A stretch of DNA of 64,000 nucleotides. It comes from Bacteroidia bacterium. GTDB taxonomy: Bacteria > Bacteroidota > Bacteroidia > Flavobacteriales > Flavobacteriaceae. A program made the translations under genes and the position numbers. The stretch covers positions 124,001 to 188,000 of the forward strand of contig JAUICK010000003.1 in NCBI GenBank assembly GCA_030427865.1. Reading direction: 5' to 3'. Below are positions 7,353 through 16,006 of this stretch, in pieces (position 1 is the first letter of the stretch; each line of letters begins with the position of its first letter). The notes under the pieces are model-generated. The model was not told the origin of the DNA. It worked only from the letters and a program-made list of their open reading frames with translations, and made no database searches.

Positions 7353-9005
7353 TTGCTTACACAACTTTCCATAAATAACTATGCATTAATCAACCAGTTA
7401 TCTATTAATTTTTCTAATGGTTTATCTATTATTACTGGAGAAACAGGTGCAGGAAAATCGATACTTTTAGGTGCTTTAGGCTTGGTTTTAGGCAATAGAG
7501 CAGACTTATCTTCTTTAAAAGATACTTCTACAAAATGTATTGTTGAAGCAAAACTGGAGATTGCTAACTACAATTTGCAAGATTTTTTTGAAAAGGTCGA
7601 TTTAGATTACGAGGCAGAAACCATTATAAGAAGAGAAATTTTACCTTCAGGCAAATCAAGAGCATTTGTTAATGACACCCCAGTAACATTATCCGTTTTA
7701 AATGAATTGAGGTCAAAACTAATTGATGTGCACTCTCAACATCAAACCATGCAATTGTCTGATGTTAATTTTCAGTTTTCTATTTTAGATGCTTTGGCTA
7801 AAAATAGCGAAAGAATTGCTTCTTACCAAAGAGGATACCAGCAACTCAATCAATTAAAAAGAGACTTAACAGATTTAGAAACTCAACAAAGAGAAGCAAA
7901 TCAGCAATACGATTATAACTTGCATTTATGTAAAGAGTTAGAAGAAGCAAATATTCAAATTGATGAGCAAGAAGAATTAGAAATTACTTTAGAAAAACTG
8001 AATAATATTGAGGATATAAAACTTAATTTATCAGAAGCCTTAGAAATTTCTATAAATGATGAAATTGGAATCCAAAATTTACTCAACACTTTAGAAAACA
8101 GGTTGTCTAAAATTGCTAATTTTTCTAAAAAATATCAAGAAATTTCAGAAAGAATTACCTCAGTAAAAATAGAGATGGATGATATTATTGCTGAATTAGA
8201 AAATGCGAATGAAAATGTAGATTTTAATCCAAATGAAGTAGAAATAATTAACGACAGATTACAATTGTTGTACAATCTACAAAAGAAACATTATGTAAAT
8301 TCTAACGAAGAATTAGTAGCAGTTTTTGAAAGTTTATCAAATAAAGTTGCTCAGGTAGCATCTGCAGACGAGGTTATTCAACAAAAGCAAGAAGAAATCA
8401 ATCAGGTTTCTGAAAAGTTAGATAAAGTGGCAAGTTTAATTTCTAAAGCAAGAATACAGTCTATACCAAAACTAACTAAAGAATTGCAAACATTATTGGC
8501 AGATTTAGGAATGGAAAATGCACGTTTTTTTATCAAAATTCATTCAACAGAAACCTATTTTTCAAACGGAAAAGACGAATTAGAATTCTTGTTTTCAGCA
8601 AATAAAGGAGGTAATTTTGGTGAACTAAAAAAAGTAGCCTCTGGTGGAGAATTATCGAGAATTATGCTATCTGTAAAAAAAGTATTATCAGAAAACGCAC
8701 AATTGCCAACCATTATTTTTGATGAAATAGACACAGGAGTTTCTGGTGAAGTTTCTAACAAAATTGCAGCGATTATGCAACAAATGAGCCAACACATGCA
8801 AGTTATAGCCATTACGCATTTACCACAAATTGCAGCTAAAGGAATGCAACATTACAAAGTGTATAAAGAAGAAGTAAGCGGAAAAACCACAACCAATTTA
8901 AAACAACTTTCTATAGATGAAAGAATTGTAGAAATTGCAGAAATGTTAAGTGGTAAAAATATTTCTGATTCTGCAATTACACATGCAAAAGAACTCTTAA
9001 ATTAG
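7353..9005 (+). CDS. recN: DNA repair ATPase RecN
   Basis: An SMC-like protein of double-strand break repair. The N-terminal Walker A is GETGAGKSIL, followed by long coiled-coil arms and the C-terminal signature SGGELSRIMLS with Walker B TIIFDEIDTGVSGE. The start is set at the TTG at 7353 (MLTQLSINNYALI), giving 550 residues and matching the family start. The open frame extends 34 codons further upstream, but that part is hydrophobic and unlike RecN. It belongs to the coaBC-porD-recN neighbourhood, here split by the XRE and barrel-array insert. Confidence 0.95.
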   Translation: MLTQLSINNYALINQLSINFSNGLSIITGETGAGKSILLGALGLVLGNRADLSSLKDTSTKCIVEAKLEIANYNLQDFFEKVDLDYEAETIIRREILPSGKSRAFVNDTPVTLSVLNELRSKLIDVHSQHQTMQLSDVNFQFSILDALAKNSERIASYQRGYQQLNQLKRDLTDLETQQREANQQYDYNLHLCKELEEANIQIDEQEELEITLEKLNNIEDIKLNLSEALEISINDEIGIQNLLNTLENRLSKIANFSKKYQEISERITSVKIEMDDIIAELENANENVDFNPNEVEIINDRLQLLYNLQKKHYVNSNEELVAVFESLSNKVAQVASADEVIQQKQEEINQVSEKLDKVASLISKARIQSIPKLTKELQTLLADLGMENARFFIKIHSTETYFSNGKDELEFLFSANKGGNFGELKKVASGGELSRIMLSVKKVLSENAQLPTIIFDEIDTGVSGEVSNKIAAIMQQMSQHMQVIAITHLPQIAAKGMQHYKVYKEEVSGKTTTNLKQLSIDERIVEIAEMLSGKNISDSAITHAKELLN

Positions 9006-9032
9006 TTATTGAAACAAAATATAATAAAAAAA

Positions 9033-9070
9033 TGTCATTTCGAAATGAGCTTTCTTAAGCGATTGAGAAA
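9033..9070. repeat. Half copy of the TGTCATTTCGA palindromic repeat
   Basis: It begins TGTCATTTCGAAATGAG and ends CGATTGAGAAA. The first 17 bases are identical to the left half of the complete copy at 11850-11924. The right half is missing. It lies between recN and fabI. Confidence 0.7.
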
Positions 9071-9102
9071 ACTAAAAACCAACAACTAAAAACTTATTTT
9101 AT

Positions 9103-9909
9103 ATGTACAACTTACTAAAAGGAAAAAAAGGAATTATTTTTGGCGCTTTAAACGAACATTCTATTGCTTGGAAAGTAGCTGAAAAAGCACACGAACAAGG
9201 CGCAGAATTCGTTTTAACAAATGCACCCATAGCCATGAGAATGGGAGAACTAAACGCTTTAGCAGAAAAAACAGGCTCTCAAATTGTACCAGCAGACGCT
9301 ACTTCTATGAACGATTTAGAAAACTTAGTAGAAAAATCGATAGAGATTTTAGGCGGAAAAATCGATTTTGTATTACATTCAATTGGCATGTCTGTAAACG
9401 TAAGAAAAGGAAAACACTACACAGATCCAAAGTACGATTTTACCACAAAAGGTTGGGATGTTTCGGCGGTTTCTTTACACAAAACCATGAATGTTTTGTA
9501 CAACAAAAAAGCCATGAACGAGTGGGGAAGTATTGTTGCTTTAACGTATATGGCAGCACAAAGAGTATTTCCAGATTATAACGATATGGCAGATAATAAA
9601 GCCTATTTAGAATCTATTGCACGTAGTTTTGGCTACTTTTTTGGTCGCGATTACAAAGTGCGTGTCAACACCATTTCTCAGTCACCAACACCAACTACAG
9701 CAGGTAGTGGCGTAAAAGGTTTTGATGGTTTTATTGCCTATGCAGAAAAAATGAGTCCGTTAGGAAACGCAACTGCATCAGATTGTGCAGACTACACTAT
9801 TTCTCTCTTTTCAGACTTAACCAAAAAAGTAACCTTACAAAACTTATTTCATGATGGAGGTTTCTCTAACATGGGCGTTAGTGATGCAGTTATGGAGAAG
9901 TTTGAGTAA
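9103..9909 (+). CDS. fabI: Enoyl-[acyl-carrier-protein] reductase (NADH)
   Basis: It catalyses the last reduction of each fatty-acid elongation cycle. The 268 residues show the divergent short-chain dehydrogenase pattern of FabI: GALNEHSIAWKVA as nucleotide-binding loop, LHSIGMS near 91-97, Tyr149 in LTYMAAQ, and the Tyr159-x6-Lys166 catalytic pair in PDYNDMADNK. The C-terminal GGFSNMGV matches the family. It follows recN by about 100 bases that contain a dispersed repeat, so it probably has its own promoter. Confidence 0.96.
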   Translation: MYNLLKGKKGIIFGALNEHSIAWKVAEKAHEQGAEFVLTNAPIAMRMGELNALAEKTGSQIVPADATSMNDLENLVEKSIEILGGKIDFVLHSIGMSVNVRKGKHYTDPKYDFTTKGWDVSAVSLHKTMNVLYNKKAMNEWGSIVALTYMAAQRVFPDYNDMADNKAYLESIARSFGYFFGRDYKVRVNTISQSPTPTTAGSGVKGFDGFIAYAEKMSPLGNATASDCADYTISLFSDLTKKVTLQNLFHDGGFSNMGVSDAVMEKFE

Positions 9910-9923
9910 AAAGTGTCATCTTT

Positions 9924-10024
9924 AGCGCAGTCTAAAGGTTAGAAGCTATTTCGCGCTTTCGCTACTCGCTTTTTTTTCGTTCCTCAAAAAAGAGCTCAAA
10001 CAAACCGCTCAATCACGGCTAAAC
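9924..10024. repeat. Dispersed GGGCGTT/AACGC element, copy A
   Basis: Its right half (CTCGCTTTTTTTTCG, then AGAGCTCAAACAAACC) aligns closely with the reverse complement of copy B at 24712-24799 (CTCGCTTTTTGTTC, then AGAGCTCAAACAAATG). The ends are degenerate here. It lies between fabI and a glycosyltransferase gene. Other copies are at 35201-35297 and 51248-51329. Confidence 0.6.
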
Positions 10025-10062
10025 TTGTTTGCGAGCTTTTAGAAAACATAAAGATTCAATTT

Positions 10063-10094
10063 TTAACTTTACAACTTTATAACTTTACAACTTT
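10063..10094. repeat. Period-8 NNAACTTT repeat at the start of a glycosyltransferase gene
   Basis: Four units in a row: TTAACTTT, ACAACTTT, ATAACTTT, ACAACTTT. The TTG start codon at 10093-10095 uses the last two bases of the last unit. The same period-8 AACTTT pattern stands before menD, rpmG and, more weakly, the dehydrogenase at 23834. Confidence 0.85.
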
Positions 10095-11055
10095 GAAACT
10101 ATTTTTTAGCATCATAATTCCAGTATATAATCGTCCGCAAGAAATAGACGAGTTGCTAAAAAGTTTAACCAAACAAGATTTTTCTGATAGTTTTGTAGTG
10201 CTAATTATCGAAGATGGTTCTGATAATAAAAGTGATTTAATAGTTGAAAAATACAACAATCAACTTAATGTAAAATATTTTTTTAAAGAAAACAGTGGAG
10301 CAGGAGCAAGCCGTAATTTTGGAATGCAAAAAGCTACTGGCAACTATTTTATCATTTTAGATTCAGATGTTATTGTACCAACTCATTATTTATCAGAAGT
10401 AAAAAAAGCACTAAAAACCAACTTTACAGATGCTTTTGGTGGTCCAGATGCTGCCCATAAAAGTTTTACTCCTTTACAAAAAGCAATTAATTATGCTATG
10501 ACTTCTGTGTTAACAACTGGTGGAATTCGTGGAAAAAAACAAGCGGTTGGTAAATTTCAACCCAGAAGTTTTAATATGGGGATGTCTAAAGTTGCATTCG
10601 ACAAAACACAAGGTTTTTCTAAAATGAAAAACGGAGAAGATATCGATTTAACGTTTAGACTTTGGAAAAATGGTTTTGACACACAACTACTAGAAAAAGC
10701 GTTTGTATATCATAAACGTAGAACTTCTATCAAACAATTTTTTAAACAAACCTATGGTTTTGGAACTGCAAGACCTTTTTTAAATAAAAAATATCCAGAA
10801 ACTACAAAACTAACCTATTGGTTTCCATCTTTGTTTATTATTGGGTTAGATATTGGTATTATTTTGGCAATCTTTGGCTACAATAAAATTTTATATTGTT
10901 ACGGATTTTACTTTGTATTAATTTTTGTAGACTCACTTTTTCAAAACAAAAATATTTACGTTGCTTTTTTAAGTATAGTAACTACGTTAATGCAATTTTT
11001 AGGGTATGGATTAGGTTTTTTAGAATCGAACTTTTATCCGAAGAAAAATAATTAG
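10093..11055 (+). CDS. Glycosyltransferase family 2 with C-terminal membrane segments
   Basis: A 320-residue GT-A enzyme. It opens with the nucleotide-sugar fold (FSIIIPVYNRPQEIDELLKS), has the metal-binding LDSDVIVP near residue 94, and an acceptor-side GEDIDLTFR. Two to three hydrophobic segments follow (SLFIIGLDIGIILAIFG, LIFVDSLF, the last helix), so it is membrane bound and probably transfers a sugar to a lipid carrier or surface glycan. The start is TTG at 10093 because homologues begin with this hydrophobic strand. It overlaps mazG by 4 bases, tail to tail. Sugar and acceptor are not readable. Confidence 0.85.
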   Translation: MKLFFSIIIPVYNRPQEIDELLKSLTKQDFSDSFVVLIIEDGSDNKSDLIVEKYNNQLNVKYFFKENSGAGASRNFGMQKATGNYFIILDSDVIVPTHYLSEVKKALKTNFTDAFGGPDAAHKSFTPLQKAINYAMTSVLTTGGIRGKKQAVGKFQPRSFNMGMSKVAFDKTQGFSKMKNGEDIDLTFRLWKNGFDTQLLEKAFVYHKRRTSIKQFFKQTYGFGTARPFLNKKYPETTKLTYWFPSLFIIGLDIGIILAIFGYNKILYCYGFYFVLIFVDSLFQNKNIYVAFLSIVTTLMQFLGYGLGFLESNFYPKKNN

Positions 11056-11831
11056 TTAAAAAATTCCTTAGATTTTTCCCAATGAATATCCATTTCAGTT
11101 AAAGACATATCAGAAAGTTGTTTTCCTTCTTTTTTAGCAGCTTTTTCTAAGAATTGAAAACGGTTGATAAATTTTTTATTGGTTTTTTCTAAAGCATTTT
11201 CTGGGTTTACACCAATAAAACGTGCATAGTTAATCATAGAAAACAAAACATCACCAAACTCTTTTTCGATGTTTTGTAGATTGCCTTTTTTAATCTCGTC
11301 ATTCAGTTCAGCAAGTTCTTCTTGTACTTTTTCCCAAACTTGTGCTGGTTTTTCCCAATCAAAACCAACACCAGCCACTTTATCTTGAATTCTATTGGCC
11401 TTAACAACAGCTGGCAAACTTTTTGGAACCCCTTCTAAAACAGATGTTTTTCCTTCTTTTAGTTTTAATTGTTCCCAATTGCGTTTTACATCTTCTTCAT
11501 TATTAACTTTTACATCACTATAAATATGAGGATGTCTTTCAATGAGTTTGTCACAAATACTATTGGCAACATCAGCAATGTCAAAAGCACTTTTTTCGCT
11601 TCCAATTTTAGCATAAAAAACGATGTGCAAAAGCACATCGCCCAATTCTTTTTTTATTTCTACTAAATCGTTATCTAAAATAGCATCAGCAAGCTCATAG
11701 GTTTCTTCTATGGTAAGGTGGCGCAAACTTTCTAAGGTTTGTTTTTTGTCCCAAGGGCATTTTTCCCTAAGGTCGTCCATAATATCTAACAACCTATTAA
11801 TTGCTGCAAGCTGATCTTTTCGAGAATTCAA
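11052..11831 (-). CDS. mazG: Nucleoside triphosphate pyrophosphohydrolase
   Basis: A 259-residue two-domain MazG, an all-alpha NTP pyrophosphohydrolase that clears abnormal nucleotides. The first domain has CPWDKKQTLESLRHLTIEET with the metal-binding EETYE, then ELGDVLLHIVFYAK. The second has the degenerate copy EKEFGDVLFSMINYARFIG. The start is TTG at 11831 (MNSRKDQL). It lies upstream of a palindromic repeat at 11850-11924, which separates it from the DUF5606 gene. Confidence 0.93.
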   Translation of the reverse strand: MNSRKDQLAAINRLLDIMDDLREKCPWDKKQTLESLRHLTIEETYELADAILDNDLVEIKKELGDVLLHIVFYAKIGSEKSAFDIADVANSICDKLIERHPHIYSDVKVNNEEDVKRNWEQLKLKEGKTSVLEGVPKSLPAVVKANRIQDKVAGVGFDWEKPAQVWEKVQEELAELNDEIKKGNLQNIEKEFGDVLFSMINYARFIGVNPENALEKTNKKFINRFQFLEKAAKKEGKQLSDMSLTEMDIHWEKSKEFFN

Positions 11832-11849
11832 GATAATGTTTTATTTAAA

Positions 11850-11924
11850 TGTCATTTCGAAATGAGTTTTTAAAACGATTGAGAAATCTTTAATTTAGAG
11901 ATTCCTCCTTTCGTCGAAATGACA
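11850..11924. repeat. Complete TGTCATTTCGA palindromic repeat
   Basis: TGTCATTTCGA (11850-11860) pairs with TCGAAATGACA (11914-11924). Inside, GAGAAATCT faces AGAGATTCCTC. The 75-base dyad fills the gap between two minus-strand genes and could act as a processing or termination hairpin. Confidence 0.8.
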
Positions 11925-11930
11925 GAATTT

Positions 11931-12353
11931 TTATTCTTTTGTAGCTTTCTCTTCAGAAACTTCTTCAACTTTAGAAAATACCATTCCTGCATTCACTAAA
12001 ATATTATACCATTGAATAACTTTTTTAATGTTAGAAGTATAAACTCTTTCTGCATCATAATTTGGTAAAACTTCTAAGAAAAAAGTTTCTAATTTTTTGG
12101 CACTTTCTTTATGAGAAATTGCTGTTGCTCCTTTAGTTTTTTCAAACATTGTTGTAAAAATTTCTTGTAAAGGCACATCTTCTTCATAAGTGTAAATTGC
12201 AATATTTTCTAACAAACTAACATTTTGAGCAGCATTAATTGCCAAACGTTTTTTATCTATTAAAGATTCTGCAATAATTGCATTTTTAGATTGAGAAATT
12301 ACTTGAAATAATCCTGGTTTACCAGTTACGGCTATAATTTTACTAAATTCCAT
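11931..12353 (-). CDS. DUF5606 family protein
   Basis: A 140-residue protein of the Bacteroidota DUF5606 family: MEFSKIIAVTGKPGLFQVIS, then an acidic small-barrel part and a helical tail with NYDAERVYTSNIKKVIQWYN. The family has no established function. The repeated position next to peptide deformylase and ruvX is typical. It is on the same strand as def, 38 bases downstream, and probably in one transcript with it. Confidence 0.85.
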   Translation of the reverse strand: MEFSKIIAVTGKPGLFQVISQSKNAIIAESLIDKKRLAINAAQNVSLLENIAIYTYEEDVPLQEIFTTMFEKTKGATAISHKESAKKLETFFLEVLPNYDAERVYTSNIKKVIQWYNILVNAGMVFSKVEEVSEEKATKE

Positions 12354-12391
12354 TTTGTGTATTTTATATCTTCTCGAACTAAATCGAGAGG

Positions 12392-12982
12392 TTATTTTTT
12401 CTTTTTTAAGTTCGGAAAACGCATTCTGTAGTCTACTCTTATTTTTCCTTTCGAAATATTTTCTAATTTTTTCTTGATTAATCTTTTTTTAAGAGTAGAA
12501 AGTTTGTCTGTAAAGAGTATTCCTTCAATATGGTCATATTCGTGTTGAAAAACTCTTGCAGCTAAACCATCTAAAATTTCAGTATGTTTTACGAAGTTTT
12601 CATCTTGGTATTCTATAGTAATTTTTGGTTGACGAAATACATCTTCACGAACATCAGGAATGCTTAAACAGCCTTCATTAAAAACCCATTCTTCGCCTTC
12701 TTCCTTTAAAATTTTTGCATTTATAAAGACTTTGTTAAAGTCTTTTAAAGCTTCTCTATCTTTATCAGATAAATCTTCATCATCTGCAAAAGGAGATGCA
12801 TCAATAATAAATAAACGTATTGCTTTACCAATTTGTGGAGCAGCTAACCCAACACCAGAAGCATTATACATTGTTTCTTTCATATTGGAAATTAAAGTTG
12901 TTAAATTTGGATAATCTTTGTCGATTTCCACGCCAACTTTTCTTAAAACAGGATCTCCGTAAGCGACAATTGGTAATATCAT
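12392..12982 (-). CDS. def: Peptide deformylase
   Basis: It removes the formyl group from the N-terminal methionine of new proteins. The 196 residues contain the three family motifs: GVGLAAPQ (43-50), EGCLS (103-107, metal ligand Cys105), and HEYDH (147-151, metal ligands His147 and His151, catalytic Glu148). A minus-strand box TACTTTTG (13010-13003) lies about 20 bases upstream and fits a promoter. It sits between ruvX and the DUF5606 gene. Confidence 0.97.
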   Translation of the reverse strand: MILPIVAYGDPVLRKVGVEIDKDYPNLTTLISNMKETMYNASGVGLAAPQIGKAIRLFIIDASPFADDEDLSDKDREALKDFNKVFINAKILKEEGEEWVFNEGCLSIPDVREDVFRQPKITIEYQDENFVKHTEILDGLAARVFQHEYDHIEGILFTDKLSTLKKRLIKKKLENISKGKIRVDYRMRFPNLKKKK

Positions 12983-13061
12983 TATTTCATTTTTAAACGC
13001 TGCAAAAGTACAATTTAGAATTACTAAATACGAATTTTAAATAGTGAAATTTTTGAAGCTA

Positions 13062-13472
13062 TTATTGATTGTACAAATATGATTGCAAGATTATAGTAGC
13101 GCTAATTTCATCTATTAAAGCTTTGTTGCGTCTTTGTTTTCTTTTTAAACCGCTATCTATCATTGTTTGAAACGCCATTTTTGAGGTAAAACGCTCATCC
13201 ACTCGTAAAATAGAAATATTCGGAATTTGTTGCTGAAGTTTTTTTAAAAAAGAAATAATTAAAGCTTCACTTTCACTATCAGAATTATCCATTTGTTTCG
13301 GTTTTCCTATTAAAAAAAGGTCAACTTTTTCTTTGGCTATGTATTCCTTTAGAAAAGACAATAAATCTTCTGTATTTACTGTTGTAAGACCAGAAGCAAT
13401 AATCTGTAATTGGTCTGTTACTGCAATTCCTGTTCTTTTTTTTCCAAAGTCTATGGCTAAAATTCTTCCCAA
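13062..13472 (-). CDS. ruvX: YqgF/RuvX family pre-16S rRNA nuclease or Holliday junction resolvase
   Basis: A 136-residue RNase H-fold protein: RILAIDFGKKRTGIAVTD with the first catalytic Asp, FLIGKPKQMDNSDS in place of the usual GLP motif, and RVDERFTSKMA near the C-terminus. YqgF is involved in 16S rRNA 5' maturation and has been proposed as a resolvase. The start is TTG at 13472. A TATTTTTG box (13494-13487, minus) is a plausible promoter element. Confidence 0.9.
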   Translation of the reverse strand: MGRILAIDFGKKRTGIAVTDQLQIIASGLTTVNTEDLLSFLKEYIAKEKVDLFLIGKPKQMDNSDSESEALIISFLKKLQQQIPNISILRVDERFTSKMAFQTMIDSGLKRKQRRNKALIDEISATIILQSYLYNQ

Positions 13473-13647
13473 ATTATATGTTTTTGCAAAAATAAACGTT
13501 AAAATTTAATATTAAGCGAATAACTTAAATATTAATAACTTATAATTAAGTACATGTAGTTAAAATTATACAATATTTTAGAATTTAAACAAGGATAGAT
13601 AATATGTTTAAAAAATGTATATTCGCTTTCAGTTTTATAGATAGATT

Positions 13648-13655
13648 TATATTTG
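13648..13655 (+). promoter_or_regulatory. -7 box TATATTTG upstream of dapD
   Basis: An exact TAnnTTTG 18 bases before the dapD ATG. No TTG stands at the ideal distance upstream, so this is a partial promoter match. Confidence 0.4.
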
Positions 13656-13673
13656 CTGAAATTAAACTTTACA

Positions 13674-14489
13674 ATGAAAGAAATTAGACAAATTATAGAG
13701 TCAGCATGGGATAACCGCGAGTTGTTAAAAGAAGAAAATACAATTAACACAATAAGAAAAGTTGTAGATTTACTAGATAAAGGCGAGTTAAGAGTTGCAG
13801 CACCTGTTGAAGGTGGCTGGCAAGTAAATGAATGGATAAAAAAAGCTGTAGTTTTATATTTTCCAATTCAAAAAATGGAAACCTTAGAAGCTGGTATTTT
13901 TGAATACCATGATAAAATTCCTTTAAAAAATAATTTTGCAGAACATGGAATTCGAGTTGTGCCAAATGCTGTTGCAAGACATGGTGCTTACATTTCTTCT
14001 GGCACTATTTTAATGCCAAGTTATGTAAACATAGGAGCCTATGTAGACGAAGGAACTATGGTAGATACTTGGGCAACAGTTGGTTCTTGTGCGCAAATTG
14101 GTAAGAATGTACATCTTTCTGGAGGTGTAGGAATTGGTGGAGTTTTAGAGCCATTGCAAGCGGCACCAGTAATTATAGAAGATGGTGCTTTTATAGGATC
14201 AAGATGTATTGTTGTAGAAGGCGTAAGGGTAGAGAAAGAAGCAGTTTTAGGCGCAAATGTAGTGCTAACTATGAGTACTAAAATTATTGATGTTACTGGA
14301 GATACACCTGTTGAAACTAAAGGAGTTATTCCTGCAAGGTCAGTTGTTATTCCAGGAAGTTATACTAAGAAATTTGCTGCTGGAGAATACAATGTACCTT
14401 GTGCTCTAATTATTGGAAAAAGAAAAGAAAGTACTAACAAAAAAACATCTTTAAACGATGCCTTACGCGAGTATGATGTAGCCGTTTAA
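13674..14489 (+). CDS. dapD: 2,3,4,5-tetrahydropyridine-2,6-dicarboxylate N-succinyltransferase
   Basis: It succinylates tetrahydrodipicolinate in the lysine and diaminopimelate pathway. From the ATG at 13674 it has 271 residues, the normal length; the frame runs 7 codons further to a TTG, but the ATG start fits the family (MKEIRQIIESAWDNRELL). The C-terminal half is a left-handed beta-helix with hexapeptide repeats: YVNIGAYVDEGTMVDTWATV, IGKNVHLSGGVGIGGVLEP. A glycosyltransferase starts 9 bases after its stop, so the two are probably co-transcribed. Confidence 0.96.
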   Translation: MKEIRQIIESAWDNRELLKEENTINTIRKVVDLLDKGELRVAAPVEGGWQVNEWIKKAVVLYFPIQKMETLEAGIFEYHDKIPLKNNFAEHGIRVVPNAVARHGAYISSGTILMPSYVNIGAYVDEGTMVDTWATVGSCAQIGKNVHLSGGVGIGGVLEPLQAAPVIIEDGAFIGSRCIVVEGVRVEKEAVLGANVVLTMSTKIIDVTGDTPVETKGVIPARSVVIPGSYTKKFAAGEYNVPCALIIGKRKESTNKKTSLNDALREYDVAV

Positions 14490-14498
14490 TTTATTTCT

Positions 14499-15257
14499 AT
14501 GACAAAAATTACTGCAATTATTCCTACTTTAAATGAAGAAATTCATATTGCTGATGCTATTAAATCAGTAAGTTTTGCGGATGAAATTATTGTTATAGAC
14601 TCTTATAGTACAGATAAAACTTTAAAAATAGCTGAAGAGCTAAATGTAAAAATCATCAAACGTAAGTTTGATGATTTTTCTTCTCAAAAAAACTTTGCAA
14701 TAGACCAAGCTAAACATTCTTGGATTTATATTTTAGATGCAGACGAACGTGTAACTAAAGAAGTAGAAAACGAAATTTTAGAAGCTGTACAGAACCCTAA
14801 AAACTTTGTTGGTTTTTATGTAAGAAGAACTTTTTATTTCTGTGGTAAAAGATTAAATTATGGTGGTTGCCAAAGAGATAAAGTTGTGCGTTTATTTTTA
14901 AAAGAGTTTTGCAGATATAATGGGAGTCCAGTGCATGAAACTATTGCTTCTAATGGTAAATTAGGTTTTTTTAAAAATAAAATAGAGCATTACTCTTATA
15001 AAAATTATGATCACTACATTTCTAAGATGAATCATTATGCAGAATTAAGAGGTAATCAATATTTTAAAAAGGGAAAAAAAGTCAATTATTTATTTCATAT
15101 TGTAATAAAACCCGCAGCAAGGTTTTTTATTCATTATTTTATAAGATTAGGGTTCTTAGATGGTTTTCCAGGATATATTTTTGCAAGAACACAAGCCTAT
15201 GGTGTATATTCAAGATATATTAAACTGTGGTTGTTAAATAAAGGAATTAAAGAGTAA
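14499..15257 (+). CDS. WaaE/KdtX-like glycosyltransferase family 2
   Basis: A 252-residue GT2 enzyme: TAIIPTLNEEIHIADAIKSV, then DEIIVIDSYSTDKT and the metal-binding ILDADERV. The middle section (RRTFYFCGKRLNYGG, KVVRLFLKE, HETI) is typical of the WaaE/KdtX group, which adds a hexose to the lipopolysaccharide inner core. It lacks true membrane helices apart from a hydrophobic stretch near 200-220. It probably acts on lipopolysaccharide at the inner face of the membrane. It is directly downstream of dapD and convergent with the GT25 gene. Confidence 0.85.
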   Translation: MTKITAIIPTLNEEIHIADAIKSVSFADEIIVIDSYSTDKTLKIAEELNVKIIKRKFDDFSSQKNFAIDQAKHSWIYILDADERVTKEVENEILEAVQNPKNFVGFYVRRTFYFCGKRLNYGGCQRDKVVRLFLKEFCRYNGSPVHETIASNGKLGFFKNKIEHYSYKNYDHYISKMNHYAELRGNQYFKKGKKVNYLFHIVIKPAARFFIHYFIRLGFLDGFPGYIFARTQAYGVYSRYIKLWLLNKGIKE

Positions 15258-15262
15258 TTATT

Positions 15263-16006
15263 CTATTTTTTATAAAACAGATAATTTCTAACACATCTTT
15301 GCAGTTTGTAAGTAATTAAAGCAATTAGCTGCCAAAAAGGACGAATAATTTCTCTGATTACTTTTTTCCAAACAATCATATTATTTTGCTGAATTGTGCT
15401 TCCCCCCATTTTTTTATCTATACTAATAACATATTGTTTGTTTGTAGAAAATAATGGTACTTTGTGTTTGTAAACATCTTGTTTCATTACATCTATAGGT
15501 GCGTAGTAATCACTTAAGTTCTCAGTAAGCTTTTTTGCTGCATTTTTTCCAATAATTTGACCAATCATTAAAACTGGAGGCATTAAAAATTTAGTTAATA
15601 AATTATTTTTTTCTATTGCATAAAATCCTTTTTTTCCAGAAATATCAACAAAATTGTTGATAGTTACTTTGGCAAGAATTTTTTCTAAATCGTTAATAAA
15701 ATTATTTTGAATGAATGCATCATCTTCTAATATAATAGAAAAATCTTCAGGTTGTTTAGAAAGAAAATCCCACAATTTAAAATGTGTTAAACAAATTCCA
15801 ATTTCTCCATCATTAGGAAAAGGAAAGTGAGCTAAAATATTGTGTTTTTGTTTTTCTTTTTTTAATAAGTTTGCGGCTAATTCTTTTCCGTAAATAGCTG
15901 AAATTCTGGTAATAGGAATATTCAATTTTTTAAATTGATTTTCCATAAAATCTCTACGGTTTTTACTTTTATCGAGGTTTATGTAGTAGAATTTATATGT
16001 ACTCAT
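15263..16006 (-). CDS. Glycosyltransferase family 25
   Basis: A 247-residue protein with the GT25 opening (FYYINLDKSKNRRDFMENQF), the central GEIGICLTHFKLWDFL and the EDDAFI motif that replaces the usual DxD. Members add galactose or related sugars to lipopolysaccharide or capsule. The start codon overlaps the stop of the upstream GT11 gene by 4 bases (ATGA), so the pair is translationally coupled and likely acts on the same glycan. Confidence 0.88.
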   Translation of the reverse strand: MSTYKFYYINLDKSKNRRDFMENQFKKLNIPITRISAIYGKELAANLLKKEKQKHNILAHFPFPNDGEIGICLTHFKLWDFLSKQPEDFSIILEDDAFIQNNFINDLEKILAKVTINNFVDISGKKGFYAIEKNNLLTKFLMPPVLMIGQIIGKNAAKKLTENLSDYYAPIDVMKQDVYKHKVPLFSTNKQYVISIDKKMGGSTIQQNNMIVWKKVIREIIRPFWQLIALITYKLQRCVRNYLFYKK

